Positions 62,112 to 64,000 of a stretch of DNA of 64,000 bases are shown one piece after another. Made by a program: the position numbers and the translations under genes. Under the pieces are notes generated by a model, which saw only the letters and a program-made list of their open reading frames with translations, was not told the origin of the DNA and ran no database searches. This DNA is from Chitinophaga silvatica. GTDB lineage: Bacteria; Bacteroidota; Bacteroidia; Chitinophagales; Chitinophagaceae. The stretch spans positions 62,001 through 126,000 of the forward strand of contig NZ_QPMM01000013.1 in the NCBI RefSeq assembly GCF_003419895.1, written 5' to 3'. Position 1 is the stretch's first letter; each line of letters starts with the position of its first letter.

Positions 62112-64000
62112 ATGATCCGCCATATATTTCTCTATTGCTGTTTTATTTTCTTCCTTATACCCGGTGCTATAGCTCAAACCTGGAACTATAGTTTTTTCAA
62201 GGAGAAAGTTTATTTACATACCAATCACGTATTTTTTCAACCGGGAGATAATGTTTACTACAAGATTTATCTGGTAAATGCTCAAACCCAACAACCTTCC
62301 ATTGCCAGTAAGGTAGTGTATGTTGAAGTTTTAAATCCTTCGGGAAATGTTATTAAAAAACAGACTTATAAAACGGATGAAGGATATGCCGAAGGATCAT
62401 ATGAATTCGGAGTTAACGATGTTGGCGGGATTTATAAGCTGAGAGCCTATACTTCCTTAATGCGTAATGAGAATGACAGTACTTTTTTTATGAAGGAACT
62501 TACACTTCAAAAAGTAATTTCTCCACGCATACTGATGAAGCTCGAATTTCCGAAAAAAGGCTATGGGGCCGGAGATGAAGTGATAGCCTCGTTTTCTGTC
62601 CGGAGCCTGGATAATAAACCTCTTGCGCATCACTTAGTAAACTATGATGTGGCCATCGCTGGAAAAAATTACTTAAGTAAAATAGATTCATCTGATGTTG
62701 ATGGTAAACTGAATCTGAGGTTCAACCTTCCTCAAACTTTAATCACTAATGATGGATTGCTGAATATAACGGTGAAGCATGACGGATTTACAGAAAGTGT
62801 TTCCAGAAGTATTCCGATAGTTCTTAACAACATAGATCTGCAACTCTTACCGGAAGGTGGTACTTTGGTCGCCGGATTACCTGCTAATATTGCATTTAAA
62901 GCGGTTAATGAATTCGGGAAACCAGCCGATGTAAGCGGGGAGGTGATCAACAAAAATGGAAAAACTGTTGCCTCCTTTATTAGCTATTACGGTGGAATGG
63001 GGCAGTTTAATTTTACACCTCAGTCCAATGAACAGTATACTGTGAAAATTACTCGTCCGCAAGGCATTAGTAAAAGCTATGCTTTCCCCGCTTTTTCTCC
63101 GAACGGAATGGTAATGCAATGGCAGCAGGAAAATACAACACTCAAACTTACTATTCATTCCACCCTTGATCAGGAAGTTTCCCTGGTAGGAACTTTAAAA
63201 GATAAAGAATATCTGCGCCGCAACCTTACCATCAAAAAAGGAACGCAGGCGTTCGACCTCGATGCAACTGCCTTTCCTGCTGGCATTGCCCGATTTACCT
63301 TGCAAACCGGAAAAGGACTTCCACTGGCAGAGCGACTGGTATTTGTTAATCAGCATACTACTCTACAGGTAAAAGTAACGCCAGACAAACAATCCTACCT
63401 GCCAAGAGAAAAAGTACGTTTATCGGTAAGTACTACGGATGAACATGGAAAACCCGTTCCTTCCAATTTGTCATTATCTGTTGTTGATGATAAATTATGG
63501 ACTTATGCTGATGATAAACAGGATCATATCCTTTCCTGGCTGCTAATGAGTTCCGAATTAAATGGCCATATAGATGACCCTGGATTCTATTTCAGAAGTA
63601 ATGAACCGAAAGCTAAGCCTGCATTAGATCTTATAATGCTCACCCAGGGCTACCGGTATTTCGATTATACTGCTGATGTGCTGAAAGACAAAACCCTGAA
63701 GTTTTTCCCGGATGAAAACAGGGTAATCAGCGGGATTATAACCAATAAGCATAATGTACCCGTTAAAGGAGAAGTATTTTTGATCAATCTCTCCAATAAA
63801 ACAAAGGCATTAAAATTAACAACAAAAAATAATGGTGCATTTTATTTTCCTAACCTGAACTGGGCCGACAGATATTATCTTATTGCCAGTGCAGTTGGAA
63901 GAAAAGAATCTGTAAGTATACAGCTTACCCTGAATGGATTTGGTCCGGGTATCAACTTTATAGATAAGGATAAGTATGTAGTAGTGGCCAAAGAAATGCC
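62112..64000 (+). CDS. MG2/macroglobulin-like protein, 3' end outside window
   Basis: Open from ATG at 62112 to the window edge, 629 codons visible. Signal peptide (LIPGAIAQTWN). Macroglobulin-type domains: KEKVYLHTNHVFFQPGDNVY, ILMKLEFPKKGYGAGDEVIA and LPRE-type MG2 text (KQSYLPREKVRLSVSTTDEH). Then LDLIMLTQGYRYFDY and a carboxypeptidase-regulatory-like domain near residue 540 (VISGIITNKHNVPVKGEVFL). Bacteroidota homologues with this order often go on to a TonB plug domain, which would be beyond the edge. Confidence 0.8.
   Translation, partial: MIRHIFLYCCFIFFLIPGAIAQTWNYSFFKEKVYLHTNHVFFQPGDNVYYKIYLVNAQTQQPSIASKVVYVEVLNPSGNVIKKQTYKTDEGYAEGSYEFGVNDVGGIYKLRAYTSLMRNENDSTFFMKELTLQKVISPRILMKLEFPKKGYGAGDEVIASFSVRSLDNKPLAHHLVNYDVAIAGKNYLSKIDSSDVDGKLNLRFNLPQTLITNDGLLNITVKHDGFTESVSRSIPIVLNNIDLQLLPEGGTLVAGLPANIAFKAVNEFGKPADVSGEVINKNGKTVASFISYYGGMGQFNFTPQSNEQYTVKITRPQGISKSYAFPAFSPNGMVMQWQQENTTLKLTIHSTLDQEVSLVGTLKDKEYLRRNLTIKKGTQAFDLDATAFPAGIARFTLQTGKGLPLAERLVFVNQHTTLQVKVTPDKQSYLPREKVRLSVSTTDEHGKPVPSNLSLSVVDDKLWTYADDKQDHILSWLLMSSELNGHIDDPGFYFRSNEPKAKPALDLIMLTQGYRYFDYTADVLKDKTLKFFPDENRVISGIITNKHNVPVKGEVFLINLSNKTKALKLTTKNNGAFYFPNLNWADRYYLIASAVGRKESVSIQLTLNGFGPGINFIDKDKYVVVAKEM

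Noticed and set aside
1..64000. rRNA, tRNA, CRISPR, integrase, transposase
   Set aside because: Looked for typical motifs by reading; none seen. A tRNAscan or CRISPR search was not possible.

Overview
The window comes from a Bacteroidota genome, most likely a Chitinophaga-like member of the Chitinophagaceae; this is inferred from gene families, not from a search. The signs are a Por/T9SS-type sorting domain, a SusC/RagA-like barrel, DUF3347, HYC_CC_PP and DUF4402 proteins, an ECF sigma factor, few Shine-Dalgarno sequences, several promoters with the Bacteroidota form TTTG-N16-20-TAnnTTTG, and moderately AT-rich DNA. I found no rRNA, tRNA, CRISPR array, transposase, phage gene or replication origin.

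Layout. 1-1890: the tail of an SGNH-type hydrolase, then a minus-strand unit of a predicted 33-residue membrane peptide with its own promoter, an ECF sigma factor and a four-helix membrane protein. 1894-11605: a minus-strand copper/silver-type efflux locus with HYC_CC_PP protein, HMA protein, a CusA-type RND pump split into two in-frame ORFs, a TolC-type channel, two CusB-type adaptors with metal-binding N-termini, two DUF3347 proteins and a haem-binding-domain protein. 11814-15708: a hydrolase, a PAS-LuxR regulator and small secreted or envelope proteins. 15779-19346: a TolC/HlyD/ABC-2 permease export operon without an ATPase gene. 19647-20590: a zeta-toxin-like kinase with a small partner. 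20917-23971: two adjacent genes that together resemble VioB/RebD. 24489-29983: a cytochrome-b-like membrane protein with a helical repeat partner, several proteins of unknown function and a YceI lipoprotein. 30271-33090: a fused FAD/Fe-S D-lactate dehydrogenase-type enzyme.

33422-38087 is a tight three-gene operon (tri-helix membrane protein, trypsin-fold protease with N-terminal SH3-like segment, large envelope protein) that I cannot assign to a described system. Next come GH32, VOC, amidinotransferase and DUF5996 genes.

42636-55201 is the most striking region: DUF4402 pilin-like protein, periplasmic chaperone, a 2657-residue repetitive T9SS surface protein, a second DUF4402 protein and an outer-membrane usher-like protein, almost without gaps. 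It looks like a chaperone-usher-type surface fibre system adapted to Bacteroidota and combined with T9SS export. The last 8.8 kb hold a helix-hairpin-helix membrane protein, a possible small RNA, BON-domain proteins, a lipoprotein, a SusC-like barrel without recognisable plug, and the start of an MG2-domain protein cut by the window edge.

The main candidates for undescribed biology are the usher/T9SS fibre locus, the membrane protein-protease-envelope protein operon, the split VioB-like pair, the split RND pump and the plug-less barrel with its MG2 partner.
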